Positions 22,738-34,121 of a DNA stretch of 64,000 nt are shown here, in pieces. Each line of letters starts with the position of its first letter. Positions within the stretch are counted from its first letter, which is position 1. This DNA is from Nectonema munidae (taxonomy: Eukaryota; Nematomorpha; Nectonematoida; Nectonematidae), in assembly GCA_030549495.1 (NCBI GenBank), contig JAUIRK010000297.1, positions 62,001 through 126,000 of the forward strand. Reading direction: 5' to 3'. Below the pieces are notes generated by a model. That model did not search any database. It saw only the letters and a list, made by a program, of their open reading frames with translations, and was not told the origin of the DNA. The translations under genes were made by a program, and so were the position numbers.

Positions 22738-25700
22738 CTGTTTAAAAAGAGAGAAAAAAATAAAACTCTTTTATATTGTGTTAACTGGGATATCTGGCGC
22801 TCTTTAATTTTTTCATCCCAAATCATGATGATCTTATCATCATACTACATCTCATTCGTCAAGTGATTTAAGTTAGACTAGCTTAATTTTTGGATCTTAG
22901 TTTTTTTATTAAAGTATTTTTTTTAGAAAAAAATATTAAAATGTAAAAGTTTGTACATTTTAATACTTATTTTTTATCTATGTGCTATTTCAAAAAAGTT
23001 TTATCTTTTAATCTTCGCTATTAATCATATAAATTTGTACAATGCACCGCAGAATTAGGTTAAAAATAAAAGCTCGCGTGATAAGCTGGCATATAACTCT
23101 ATTCATTACAAAGTTTGTGAGATTTGACGCCACTGCATGTGTGAATCACCTCGTCTTTTAACGGAAGAAGACGGTACCCAAATTTTAAAAAATGTCATCT
23201 TGGAAATTTAGTTTTAAATAAAATATAATTTTCATCAAATTCAAAATGAATTCCACACCTTTTAAACATCTTTAAAATTTTACATAAAAATGATTTACGA
23301 ACACGACCACGGAGAGAGAGCACAAGAGGAAAAACGAGTTTTTTTAAAGTTTTTTATAAAAAGTTTTTTTACTCTTTTATATTTTCTTATTCACCTTTTT
23401 AATTCAAAGGGACCTATCTAAACTTTGATGAAAATTGATTCTCATTCAATTATATAATTCATTTCAAATATATTTTGTGTACATTTTTCATTTAAAATAA
23501 ATTTTCTTATTGCTATAAATTTAAATAGTGACGCATTTGGAAAAATGGCATACTGACTCATCTTCATTATTAGACAGCAAATATAAAAAAAATGGGAGAA
23601 ACCTTTTGATTTCATTGATTTGGAGAAGGCTTTTGATTCTGTTTTTAGAATTCTCAATGAATGGTCTTCTAGAATTCTCAATGAATGGTCTTTAAGAAGA
23701 AAGGGTATAAATGAACATTTAGGTAAGGCAGTAATGTCTTTGTATACAAGCCAGGATACTTGTATAAAAATTGAAAATGCAATTTCTGATGAATTTAAAA
23801 TAAGAGTAGGGTTACATCAAATATTAAGTCCATTTCTTTTCAATATGATCGTTGACGAAATCCTTAAAGATGCTATCAAAGAAGATATCAACGAAGATTT
23901 ATATTCTGATGATATAATTTTAATTGCAGATTCTCTTGAAGATTTAAGAAAATAAGTTTTTGGGAAACCACTTTGAAAAATAAGGGAAGAATTAACTTTA
24001 GTAAGTAGTGGGTGATTCTTCAAATATACAAAATCTACTTTCAAAAATAGATCAATGTGGTGTTTGTGGGATAAGAGCTAAAAGAAATCCCATTTTTTTG
24101 TACATCTTGTACTAAATGGATACATAAAAGGTGCTCTGGTATTGAAGGTAGTTTATTAAAAGTTAAAAATTTTTAGCGTACTAGTTGTTCAGATTTTAAA
24201 AAAGTTGAAATTAGTAAAGAAAAGTTAGTAATAAAAGATATAGAACTAGAAAAGGTTAATCAATTTTGTTACTTGGAAGAGGTTATTGATGAGATAGGTA
24301 GTTTTAGTAACTCAGTAGAACACAGATAAAACTAGCTTGGAAGAAATTTAAATCGTTAAGTAGTGTTCTATGTGATCATACTTTTTCTTTAAACATAAAG
24401 GGTTATCTTTATAAAAGTTGTATTAGATCAAATTTAGTACACAGTAGTCAAAGTTGGGCGTTAAAAGAAGTTGAGAAAAATAGGCTAAACACAAGTGAGA
24501 TGAGAATGTTAAGAACTATTTGCAAATCCAATTGGAAAGACAAATTAAGCAATGAAATAATAAGAAGTTTATGTAATGTAGATGAAATCAATAAAGTAAT
24601 AGAGAGGCAAAGATCAATGTTGCTTGGGCATGTAAACAGAAGACCAGCTGAAGAGTTAATTAATATAGCGTACAAACAGGAAACAATAGGTAAATCTAAA
24701 GGGAGACCAAAATTAACAGAGAAAGAAGTAGTTCTTAAGGATAGGAAAAAAGAAATTTTAAAAATAGAGGATGAATAAAATAGGGAATTTTGGAAATGTA
24801 AAGAGTTAGGTAGTCTTTTTATATGTATTTTCATAGTTGCAACACCGGCTAGACACTGGGAAAGTAGCTGTGAAGGCAATTTATTATTATTATTATTAAG
24901 GCAAGGATATTTCATATCTTAGAGTGTGTCTTTTCTGCTCTTACTTGTATCGAGACGTCTCATCTTAGCTTTTATTACTAAAAGGAAGCGATCCAAAAAT
25001 CAAGGAGGGGCATAAATATGCATTATTTGTCTTCAAAATTTATATAAATTGCAAATACTGTAACAATTAAGTTAAAATTTAAAACAAAACTATTTTTATT
25101 ATGACCAAATTTTGGTCCCCGCTCCTTGGCTACGTACGTATACGCTTTGCTTACACAAAAACATTTGCAATCTTACTAATTCGCTTACATCTAAACAGTC
25201 TGAAAAGTGGTTTATCAAAGCCAGAAGGGTGAATACATCGATTTATAGCGAACACATGATGATTCGCTTATTTTAGCCTTACTGCTTTTGCACTAAAAAA
25301 TGTTTTGGCAATGAAAAGTAAGAAGGATGTAGTATACTTTGTATATCTCATTACACTTTGCCGCAGCATTAACATTATTTTATGATGTTATATATTCACA
25401 TGTCTAACTTTACAAACTTTTTTAAATTTATTTAATGGCAGATGATTGAAAATTATATTTGTTCTCAATCCAAATTAAAAAACGTTGATTCCAATTTTTA
25501 GGTTGACTATCTTCATTTATTTTCAAGCAGGCAGATGATTTTAAATTAAATGAACTAGAAATGAGTTGCTCTGCAAAAAACAGCATGGATGAATTTTTTA
25601 AATAAAAAATAAACTTAAAATTATTTTATAAAAGTAAAATTTCATAAAAAATATACTTACGAAAAATTGTTCAATACATTTAAACATGGCCGGCCCTAGT

Positions 25701-28700
25701 GTTCGCGGGGCCTATGCAAAATGGATTGCGCGAGCCCAGTGTGGGTAGGAAAAAAGATTAAAAGTGAGAAATAAGATTTTGAAAAAAAGAAAAGGGATTT
25801 GTTTTATAACTTTTTCATTAACACAAAATGACGATCAAAGTAACTTTACTTTGCGAACCTTGCGTTTAGCGAAATCATACAATATCTCATCAAAATGAAA
25901 AATGGGAAGCGCGGGGCCCACTGCGTCCGCATAGGTTGCAGTGGCCTAAGGCCGGCCCTGCATTTAAATTAGTGAAAATTAATAACTTTAGAACAGTTAG
26001 TTAGTAGGAACAAATCATTAAAATTTTAATATTAATGGGTGATGAAGTGACACCGTACCCAAAATCCAATAAAATTTCCAAACATGAAGGATATGACAAG
26101 TCCAGATTTACTGACTAAAAACAAGCGAGGAGAGTGATAAATGTTAAAGATATAACTAACGAATAAAGACAATAACAACTCATCTCCGATAAGGAGTATA
26201 CTACATACATTTTGACTAAGGGCATGGAGGGGCGTATCTACACCATCAGTCACATTTACTTGAAAAAAAGTAGATTTTAATGAATGCTGCAATGACAAAT
26301 ATAATAAAAGTGAATTTACTCGAATATATCCGTCACACCAAGATTTTGAAGTGGAGTTTTGGCTTCAATTTCGAAGTTTACTTTAAATTTTGGTAATTCA
26401 ATTTTAACTTTCGATTTGCGTTTGTTGTAAGCGGTTGCAATGCTGTCAATCACACTTTTAGAGAGTCTACTTTCTTTGGAACTATTAAAGTTGTCATCGT
26501 CATTGAATAAAACAACTACCATGTGTAGACTGGAAGATTTGTATGGCAGAGCAATCGCTGTAAAACCGCTTTCATGCAGGAAATGCACATCTGTGGTAAC
26601 AGTCATCATATCCACATCCTTTTTTTCCTTCTTATCCGTTGTAAACTTTCTTTTCCCAATCAAACTAAGGGAACGAGGAGAAAGTAATCAATTTTACAGA
26701 AATGGTAATATAGAATAGTAGTCTAGCAATCTTTTACTTAAAAATTCTACAAACGTTGTTCATTTTGAAAACGCCCCACACCCTACCATGTCTAACATAA
26801 AAAGCGCAGGTTGATGTATTCCACCTCCATAAAAGTTCTGATTAACAACACTTCAAAACGCCGAAAAGAAATATTGCAGGTATATCTTTTGCCTACATTA
26901 TTAAAATCTTATTTGCATTGAATCTTTAAAAATTATATACACTCTACCGTTCATTTTGACCATTTAAATTTTTTCCTCATTTTGCCTAATAGCTGCCAGC
27001 CGTTCAACCAATTTCTAAATGGGCCTTAATGTCTAAAATTTTGCAGACCTATTGTCGGGGTTAGGAATAGTATAGAAGCTTACACAGTATATTAGCATTA
27101 GAGTTAGTGTTAGGGTTGAGATTAGGTTTAGTGTTAGCGCAATCGTACATACATGCATTTACATATACATTTTTGACATTCTTGACACAAAATTTACATA
27201 CATACAAAATTTACAGATATACATAGATACATACATACATACGAATAAATACATATTGACATAGACACTGATAGACTGAAATAATTAAATCTCAAAAACG
27301 GAGGAATAGACGATATATATCTCTCCCTTAGAAAGCCAATGAACTAAAATTTTGTTATTTTACTTTTTCTAGACGACAAAATATATTCGCAAAAAACCTT
27401 CTAAATATCCTATTTTCCTCTATAATTTTAAATAGGAACTGTGAATTTGACATTGGAAATATCTTATAACATATTTATCATTTTGTCGAGGGTGTGAAAT
27501 CTGCTCAAGAATGACTTCACAACCTGGAGCAAAAAATGTGTGTCTAGGAATGTAAGCGTAGATATTTCAAATGAAGGCATAGTACTTGAAAGCTTTTTGC
27601 CAGACGCCCGCGAAGTAGACAGCATTAACGAGAACGTATTGCGTGTTTGTCGTAATGGAACCTTGAGGCAGCATTTCTGTGATCTTTTCTTTCGTGTTCT
27701 CTGACACCCACTTATTAATTTCTTGTCTTGACTTTTTTGGTTCGGAGGAAAAGTTCAAGCTTTCAACCTGCACTTTATACACTCGCTTCATTTCAGTGAC
27801 GTAGCTTGGTAAAAATGAAACTTTTTCATCGTGAAACATCGCATTGGCTAGAAGGAACGAGTCACCTTCTGATTTGTTGGATGCCTTAGTCACAAATAAT
27901 TCTTCGCCTTAAACAGTATTTAAAGGGAACAATGGTATGTCTGTAAAGGAATTTAGTATCATCTGTGAAAAGTATTAAGAATTACCTTCGCAAAATAATG
28001 CTTGATCGCTTAATCCAATTGAGGAAGAAGTAAAATTACTTCCTTGCAATAAATCCATATGTTTAATATATTTAGAGAAAAGCTCGAATTTTTTGAGAAT
28101 TACTATTGAGAATATATAGACAGGATCATATTTGTGCTATCATACTATATTAACGATTTATCTTCCTCAAAGTTTGAAGATTCATCATACCTCAACTTTT
28201 TAGAGGCTGGCAAAATTTTAAGCTATTATAATTTAAAAATCTGTTCACATAAATATTTTGTCATTAGAGTAATTTCCTGACATTTTTTATCCTGGTTTTC
28301 TTCCGCTAAAGAATTCAAAGGTTTTTGCGGTAACATTGATAGAATCAGGATAACTACTGGTTGTTTTCCTAATTGGGAGTCTTCGTGTTAGGATTGCACC
28401 GATCTCTCTCTAAGCTGTATTCGTATATATTAAATACAAATTCTTTTAAATTAATGTATGCCAAGGTATAGTAGATATGCAGTACAGGTAAGCGTACACT
28501 GGTTGTTAATGGAATGAAAAGACGCGGTATATCTTGGACTCTGCATTCGGAGAATACCATCATATCCTTTAAAAGAAGAACTGCAAGCGTTCAAACAATT
28601 ATTAATCTAACATATTCACTACACTAAACAAAAGAAAAAATTTACATATACCAAATATAATCTGTACTAGCTACTTTGATCCAGTAGTGGGATTCAATTT

Positions 28701-29556
28701 TTTGTGAGCCGGTTCTGTTACAAAAAAGTCAAATTTGTCAGCAAATAAACTGATCAATTTTGATCATTTCCCAATAAAATTTTTTCATTATGATGATGTA
28801 GTGGGTGCTTATTTTACTGTACGGTCTGTACTATATAGATAAATAAATATTTTACCGTTCGCCAAACTCACAAAATTACGTGAGACGGTTCTAACGAACC
28901 GGTGCGAACCGACTGGATCCCACTACTACTTTGATCCTGTATTTTGTTTTATATGGTTGTTTGGTTGGTCGGATATCAAAGCACTTTCATTCGTATCGCA
29001 TTATGATCGACATGGTTAATCACAGTTTGTGATTTTCTTTTTAAGAGTCGGGAGCCTTGGGGATCGAACCCCTGCCCGTCAACTGTTAAGCTAAGAGGGC
29101 ACCCTTACGACCATCGAGGCTCTTTTTTATATTCAAAATAATAAATCATTCAAAATGTATTTTTTATACTTTTCTTTGTTTTTAATTTCTTAAAATATAT
29201 TTATTATATGTCTTTAAGAATAAAAACTATTTGTGATATAATCAAAATTACTGTGATCGAGTAATTCTTCAAGATGACAGTTTTCATAAATAGTTTGGGC
29301 AGAGCAGATTTGCTTCTTTGAATCGCGAAGTGAACCATGCCTGAGCATGGATAAAACTTGGAACAAACTTAGCGGAGAAAAGACTACATTTGTGCTCTCT
29401 TTTTGTGCTTTTAAAACTTCGTTAAAAAAGTTCATGGCGAACTCACTCGAAGTGTACGCTAAGAATTCGTCCACAACGTCCACTTCTCCTGTTGATCCTG
29501 GCATATTCACTGCAATAAGGAGAACTAAAAGATTAAAGATCTTTGTTAAAATTATA
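22485..29556 (-). CDS. serpin, inhibitory type, at least four coding exons
   Basis: Exons on the minus strand run about 29556-29252, 27907-27586, 26664-26320 and 22737-22485. Each boundary is GT-AG, and the split codons (A|GC, AA|T, GA|T) keep one frame, giving about 400 residues, the normal serpin length. Family landmarks appear in order: NVVFSPLSLFQVLSML, INKWVSENTKEKI, LVNAVYFAGVWQKAF, DVDMMTV, LPKFKV, LGVTDIFDDCKANL, the hinge and reactive loop EKGTVASASTSAIITFRS, then the C-terminal FLVNKPF and FFLGRV. Counting from the conserved Glu (P17) gives P1 Arg and P1' Ser, so a trypsin-like target protease is likely. The small hinge residues fit an inhibitor. A hydrophobic stretch (NLLVLLIAV) at the start of the first exon looks like a signal peptide core, but its Met was not found and probably lies in an upstream exon. 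No breaks seen. Confidence 0.9.
23605..24900 (+). mobile_element. decayed LINE with a zinc-finger-like insert after the RT
   Basis: Lies in the serpin intron between exons C and D, antisense to the gene. 23620-23955 reads DLEKAFDSV, LGKAVMSLYTSQDT, VGLHQILSPFLFNMIVDEIL and LYSDDIILIADSLEDL (catalytic box YSDD instead of the usual YADD). A Cys-rich segment follows (CGVCG at about 24060, then in another frame CTKWIHKRCSG), then the C-terminal GHVNRRPAEELINIAYK and KGRPKL (24500-24778). It ends in a TTA repeat at about 24880-24897. The 5' half is missing and several frame changes are needed. A 24-bp tandem duplication (around AGAATTCTCAATGAATGGTC) lies at 23646-23696. The clade is not certain. 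Confidence 0.72.
25685..25960. mobile_element. hAT MITE (276 bp) with perfect 8-bp TSD
   Basis: Ends are CATGGCCGGCCC and GGCCGGCCCTG (inverted). The flanking duplication CATTTAAA lies at 25677-25684 and 25961-25968. A second copy in reverse orientation lies at 57635-57912. Inside the serpin intron between exons C and D. Non-coding. Confidence 0.9.
26320..26664 (-). CDS. serpin exon C
   Basis: Begins after CCCTTAG and ends TTCGA before GTAAAT. Encodes DVDMMTV, IALPYKSSSLHMVVVLF, the LPKFKVNF strand and LGVTDIF. Confidence 0.9.
27586..27907 (-). CDS. serpin exon B
   Basis: Begins after TTTAAG with GC, completing a Ser codon from exon A, and ends CTTTCAA before GTACTA. Encodes SFLLANAMFHDEKVSFLPSY through NAVYFAGVWQKAF, including the conserved INKWVSENT. 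Confidence 0.88.
28682..28928. mobile_element. hAT MITE (247 bp) with perfect 8-bp TSD
   Basis: Ends CAGTAGTGGGATTCA and, inverted, TAGTAGTGGGATCCA, each followed by a copy of the GAACCGGTTC-like subterminal motif. TSD CTTTGATC at 28674-28681 and 28929-28936. Lies in the serpin intron between exons A and B. Confidence 0.88.
28955..29123 (-). repeat. tRNA-derived SINE, best-preserved head
   Basis: On the minus strand: GAGCCTCGATGGTCGTAAGG, then the B-box GGTTCGATCCC, then GGCTCCCGACTC, CTGTGATTAACCATG, AAAGTGCTTTGATATCC and a CCAACCAA-type tail. Lies in the first serpin intron. Confidence 0.8.
29252..29556 (-). CDS. serpin exon A (signal-peptide core and N-terminal helices)
   Basis: Encodes IFNLLVLLIAV, then EFAMNFFNEVL and VVFSPLSLFQVLSML, ending EELLDH. 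The donor GTAATT follows at 29251. The exon start is uncertain: acceptors are possible after CAAAG (about 29548) or TTGCAG (about 29512). Confidence 0.75.
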
Positions 29557-29927
29557 AGGTATTGTGTATAAATACATATATCTTTACTCCATCCTTTCCA
29601 ACTAAAAACTAAACATTAAATGGGGTCCCACTTCGTCACCCCTAGATATAAGCATTCTTGCACACATGAAGTAAGTATATGATCTCTATACATGTCAGAA
29701 TATGACTGGTATTCGTCTCTGTTCTATGGACTTTTAATTACAAAACCTGTCAATCAAACAGCTGCTTCAACCAAGGGTAGTCGGAAAAAATCCCCCCAAA
29801 AATAAAGATAATAATCTATAACTTGAGTAAAATAGTAAGATCCAATAATAACAGAAACTACACAAGAAATAACACAAAATTTATTCAAAAAAACTAGAAA
29901 TTACAAATTTAATTAATGCTAAAATAA
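29557..29927. other. upstream of the serpin, no feature recognised
   Basis: Should hold the serpin promoter and a first exon with the start Met, but I could not identify either. Confidence 0.4.
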
Positions 29928-30304
29928 TTAAAACTTGAAAGCTATTCCTTTTAAAAAGTCTAAAATTGACCGATTTTCCATGTCTTCTTCAATGATAGTT
30001 GTGAGGCGAAGAGCTGAGTTCTTGTATTTCTTTTTCTGTTTCATTTGAGGATGACTCGCAAGGACTTGTGTCACATACACTTCTTGTAATGCATGCTCTT
30101 TTTGAATACATCGTATGAAAGTCCAAATGTTAGGATGTGAGCAACCAACCAATCAAGCAAAACTGCGTTATTAGTTTTCGGTAGGTCTTCATCTTGCACT
30201 CTTGAATGCATATTCCAAATATTTACATCAAATCTTGTCGGTCTTCTGACTCTACGATCTGTGCATTATGCAGGTATGTGTATATGTGTTGTCCTTGTGA
30301 GTAC

Positions 30305-32779
30305 ATTGAGGCTTAAAGGTGTAATAAATGTAATGGTGTCTTGGAGATTGAATATTAACAGAACATATTAGAGGATAGTGCGTACATTAAAAGGTGTTAA
30401 TTGAATGTCATTTAATAACATTGGAGGATAATGTTACACTCCTCCTGCACACAAGAAGGGTTATATTGTTTTTAAACTAATTATGTTCCTTATTGACCTT
30501 TCTGAGTCCTGTAAAATTTTTACTGTTGTTACCAACGGTGGTAATATTTAAATGATATTTGCCTAACTCCCTAAATTTTCCTTTCTTTGCAAAATAATTT
30601 AGAATTAGTGAAATCGTTGAGCTATCCTACAAAATGTTTAGCTTGGATGGCTTATTCGCATATAAGGTTGCTTCTAATACTCGCAAAACTGTTTGAGAAG
30701 CACCCCCTGAGTTGCTCAATAGGTACCGCTTATGTCAAACTATGAACAAATTCGTAGTATCATCTCTGATACGAGCTGAGTCCATCATCTCAACCAACCT
30801 GCCATGCCACCCATAGAGTATGCTGTAGGGGATACGTCAAATTAGTTTTCAAAAACTTAAGTTATGCTCTAAATTTTTTTAGTTTTTGTTGAAACTCTAT
30901 AACTTTTTCTGATAGACTTTTTTTTCTTAAAAGTTATTATAAAAGGCAAATCATTGGAAAATGTTAAAATTTATTTTACTTTTTGTAGATTTTTGTAGCT
31001 TGTATCAATTCAGCTTTTAAACTATTTTTGAATGATGCTGAATAAAATGAAATAATGCGATCTTAATTTTTTGTTTTATTTTTGTTTGCATAATTATAAA
31101 TTCATTTTATACCCTTGCCCTGAATCAATCACATTTTTTCATATAAACATCGCATGGTGTCTAGTAGACTCTTTGCCTTTAGACTACATTCATTCATATA
31201 AAACTATCCAACCTTCAGTTATTTGTTTTCTCTATGAATCAAATATCCTTTCATCAATTCCTGTAATGTGCCTGGTAGACTACTTCATTTATCAAATGAA
31301 AAGCCTATTCCACCCCCTAAAAATTTTGGATTTTTTTAAACTAGTGTATATTCGATGGTTGTAGATAAAAAATACCCCTGGAAAAAATGCCCCCAATTAA
31401 AAAGTAGGAAAAAATGCCCCCTAATTTTTGATTTTCATGATTTTTTTTAATTATATAAATATTTTTATTTGGTACCACGAAAGGCTAAATTTCTAAAATT
31501 TCTTAACTATAGGGTTTTTTTTTATAAAGTTCTTGAAAACAATAGTAAAGATGCAGATTTGTGGGAATGTGTTCTTAAAATCAGTTAAAACACAAATTAT
31601 ATTTAGAAAGTGTTTACACACAAAGTCCAAAAATATTTGCTGTTTTATAAATTTTTTTGTAAAATTGTCATATGCTGAGTTTTTTTAGTTTACTTTAATT
31701 AAATTTTAAATGTTTTAGATGAAAAGTTAACTTTTTGTTTTTTTTACAAAAAAATCTTTATTTGACATATCTTTTTTAAAAATTTTTTTTTTTAATTTTA
31801 ATTGATTATTTTTTGTGTTGGGCATTTTTTCGTGGGCATTTTTTCCTACTTTTTAATTCGGGACATTTTTTCTGCGCACCATATTTGGATATGCAAATTT
31901 AATTAAAATATTTTGGCTGGAAGTATAGTTTCACCAATTTTATAAAAAAAAATATAAAGTAGTCTTATAAATGTAGGACTTTCGGTATGCGCTGAATACA
32001 CTCTATTTTAAACGATTACTTGAATATTTGGTCTCCCGTGGTATTTCCAGACCACTAATTTTGAAAATTGCAACAAAAAAATTTCACCCCCAATAATTTT
32101 GAGGATGTGCGCCCCTCCTATGAACATACCCTCATTTAAACAAACATTATGCATTGAAGGATGATGAGACTGACTACAGTTTACCATCGTGCAGCGCCTT
32201 TTGTTGGAGCATTGGCTCGTATCATGACTCGTCTTTAAGCAAGATGAACACAACTTTACTTTGAAAGCAAAGTTTTTACGTACGTCTAAGTTTGAATTTA
32301 AAAATGACTTACAAAATCTAGTTTCATGTGTATTAGTACAGTGCCTTGTTCTGTGCTTAAATTTTTCCAGGGTCCTTGGTGGTCCCTTATTCAAAGTCCT
32401 TGGTGGCTATAATGCGATCATGCATACTGAGTGAGTGTAACTTACAAATTGAAAATAAATTAAACAACAAAATATGAGTATGATATCTGTGCAAAACAAG
32501 AACAAGTGAAATGGATGCAAATCAAAAGAATACTTCTTTAGATTGTTACGTTGAAGTGTAATTGAGGATATAATTTTATTATATTAACGAAAGTTGATAG
32601 AGATCTTCAAACTTCTTGGCTCATTGATAGCCTTTTGTTGATGATATTGAGGCTTAAAGGTGTAATAAATGTAATTGTGTCTTGGAGATTGAATATTAAC
32701 AGTACATATTAGAGGATAGTGCGTACATTAAAAGGTGTTAATTGAATGTCATTTAATAACATTAGAGGATAATGTTACA
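30305..32779 (-). mobile_element. BEL/Pao-like LTR retrotransposon, broken fossil
   Basis: Direct repeats of 134 bp at 30305-30438 and 32646-32779 differ at about three positions and contain TG...CA limits, so they look like short LTRs of a recent insertion. Between them, 32394-32008 (minus) has a Cys/His-knuckle pattern of the BEL/Pao gag type (CSSCLKTSHDTSQC). Most of the internal coding region is absent, so the element is broken. No clear TSD is visible. It sits inside the MULE and contains the inverted-repeat element at 31366-31882. The repeats and the knuckle region could have separate origins. Confidence 0.55.
31366..31882. mobile_element. MITE-like foldback element with GGAAAAAATGCCCC ends
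   Basis: The left arm has GGAAAAAATGCCCCC, AATTAAAAAGTAGG and AAAAAATGCCCC. The right arm in reverse complement has CAGAAAAAATGTCCC, GAATTAAAAAGTAGG and AAAAAATGCCCA. The middle is AT-rich and non-coding. No TSD recognised. It resembles the 12446 element in building its ends from a repeated short unit. Confidence 0.65.
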
Positions 32780-34121
32780 GTCGGCCAATGTAACTGTGTC
32801 TTCAAAATAGTCAACGACATCATTTGCTTCTTCAGATAAAAATTCTGCTACGGCATCAAAAGCTTTTTCTATTTTATCTTGTGGACAGAGAGCAAGAGAT
32901 GCAATCATTCGCATTTTTAAGGAAAACTCAGCATCATTATTATACAACTGTGAAAGTCCAACTTCCTGAATTTTTTTGTATATATTTTGACTAAGGTGGA
33001 AAAAACACCCTTTAATTTCTGCATTGGGAAAAACATTTGTGATGCTGTTAATCATAGCTTTTTCAAAATCTATCATTATACTTGTAGGATGTATATTGTT
33101 GTTGAAGGCTTGTACTTTCTCCAGTAAAAATGTATAGGTTGCCTCAGATTTGTCTCGCAATAAGCAATACAAAGGTGGTACGGCGCGACCACCTATAAAA
33201 GCATGTATAGTGCACACTTGGCAAAACAGATTTGGTGTGACACTAAATGTCCCATCCATGTACCAATCTTCACATTTTTGTAGATAAGAAACACTCTTTT
33301 CGGAACCAAAGATTAAAATTCTTTGATTTGTTGGTCCAGAATCATACAAAAGAAATTGCTCACCATTTTTTGTGCGAGTATACTCTAGAGAGGAATAACG
33401 AGGTCTTCTGTGTTTTGCGGTACTGGAAGAGGATTTCGGCTTCTTTGCCTACACTGTTTGAGATTTATTTTCAAATGGCTCAGTGTAGGAAGATTTGCCG
33501 CAGACCCTTCACTCATGTTCTCAAGGGAAAGACAAGTTATTTGCTGTGGAGTTTCCTGTGTATCTCTAGCTTTGTTTTTCATTTGGTGGAGTGCTTTTAA
33601 ATTTTTTATTCTCATAACACCCGGAGCATGAGTATGCTCGTTCACTTTACTCACTAGTTCGTTGTTTTTCACTTTTATTTTGGCTTTGCAATAGCTTCCT
33701 GAACGTCGCAGTTCACACTCATATGATTAGATTAGATTAGATTTTGTTTAAAGAATCAAATAGACAAGGACAAAGCAATGGTGAAATATGTTTTAGTGCA
33801 GCCGAAAAAAAGGTCTTCTCCATATTTCCACAACTCTTGAGCCTTTTTTGAAGATCTCGAAAGAGAAATTAATCCTTCGAGATGAAGAATCTTCAGAAAC
33901 GCAACTTTGCAAATTGGTTTGTGTTCATAATACATCATAAATAATAATAATAAAAAATAATGATTACAAATACGAAAGTATTTAACGCTAATATATATAT
34001 ATATTCACATGAAGTAGCCAGATAATACATAAAATACTAAACAACAAAACATTAGGGAATATATATGGTATTTGAGGTATCGACAGCTCAAAAAAATTAT
34101 ATTCGAAAATCATAGTCAGAA

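Noticed and set aside
24448-24915. Minus-strand 155-codon frame, Leu/Ser/Ile-rich
   Set aside because: Antisense shadow of the LINE at 23605-24900; the plus strand has the family motifs.
26440-26718. Plus-strand 92-codon frame over serpin exon C
   Set aside because: Antisense shadow; the minus-strand frame is a clear serpin exon.
29005-29122. Functional tRNA gene on the minus strand
   Set aside because: B-box is good, but the segment continues into a conserved non-tRNA body and recurs at two other sites, so it is a SINE.
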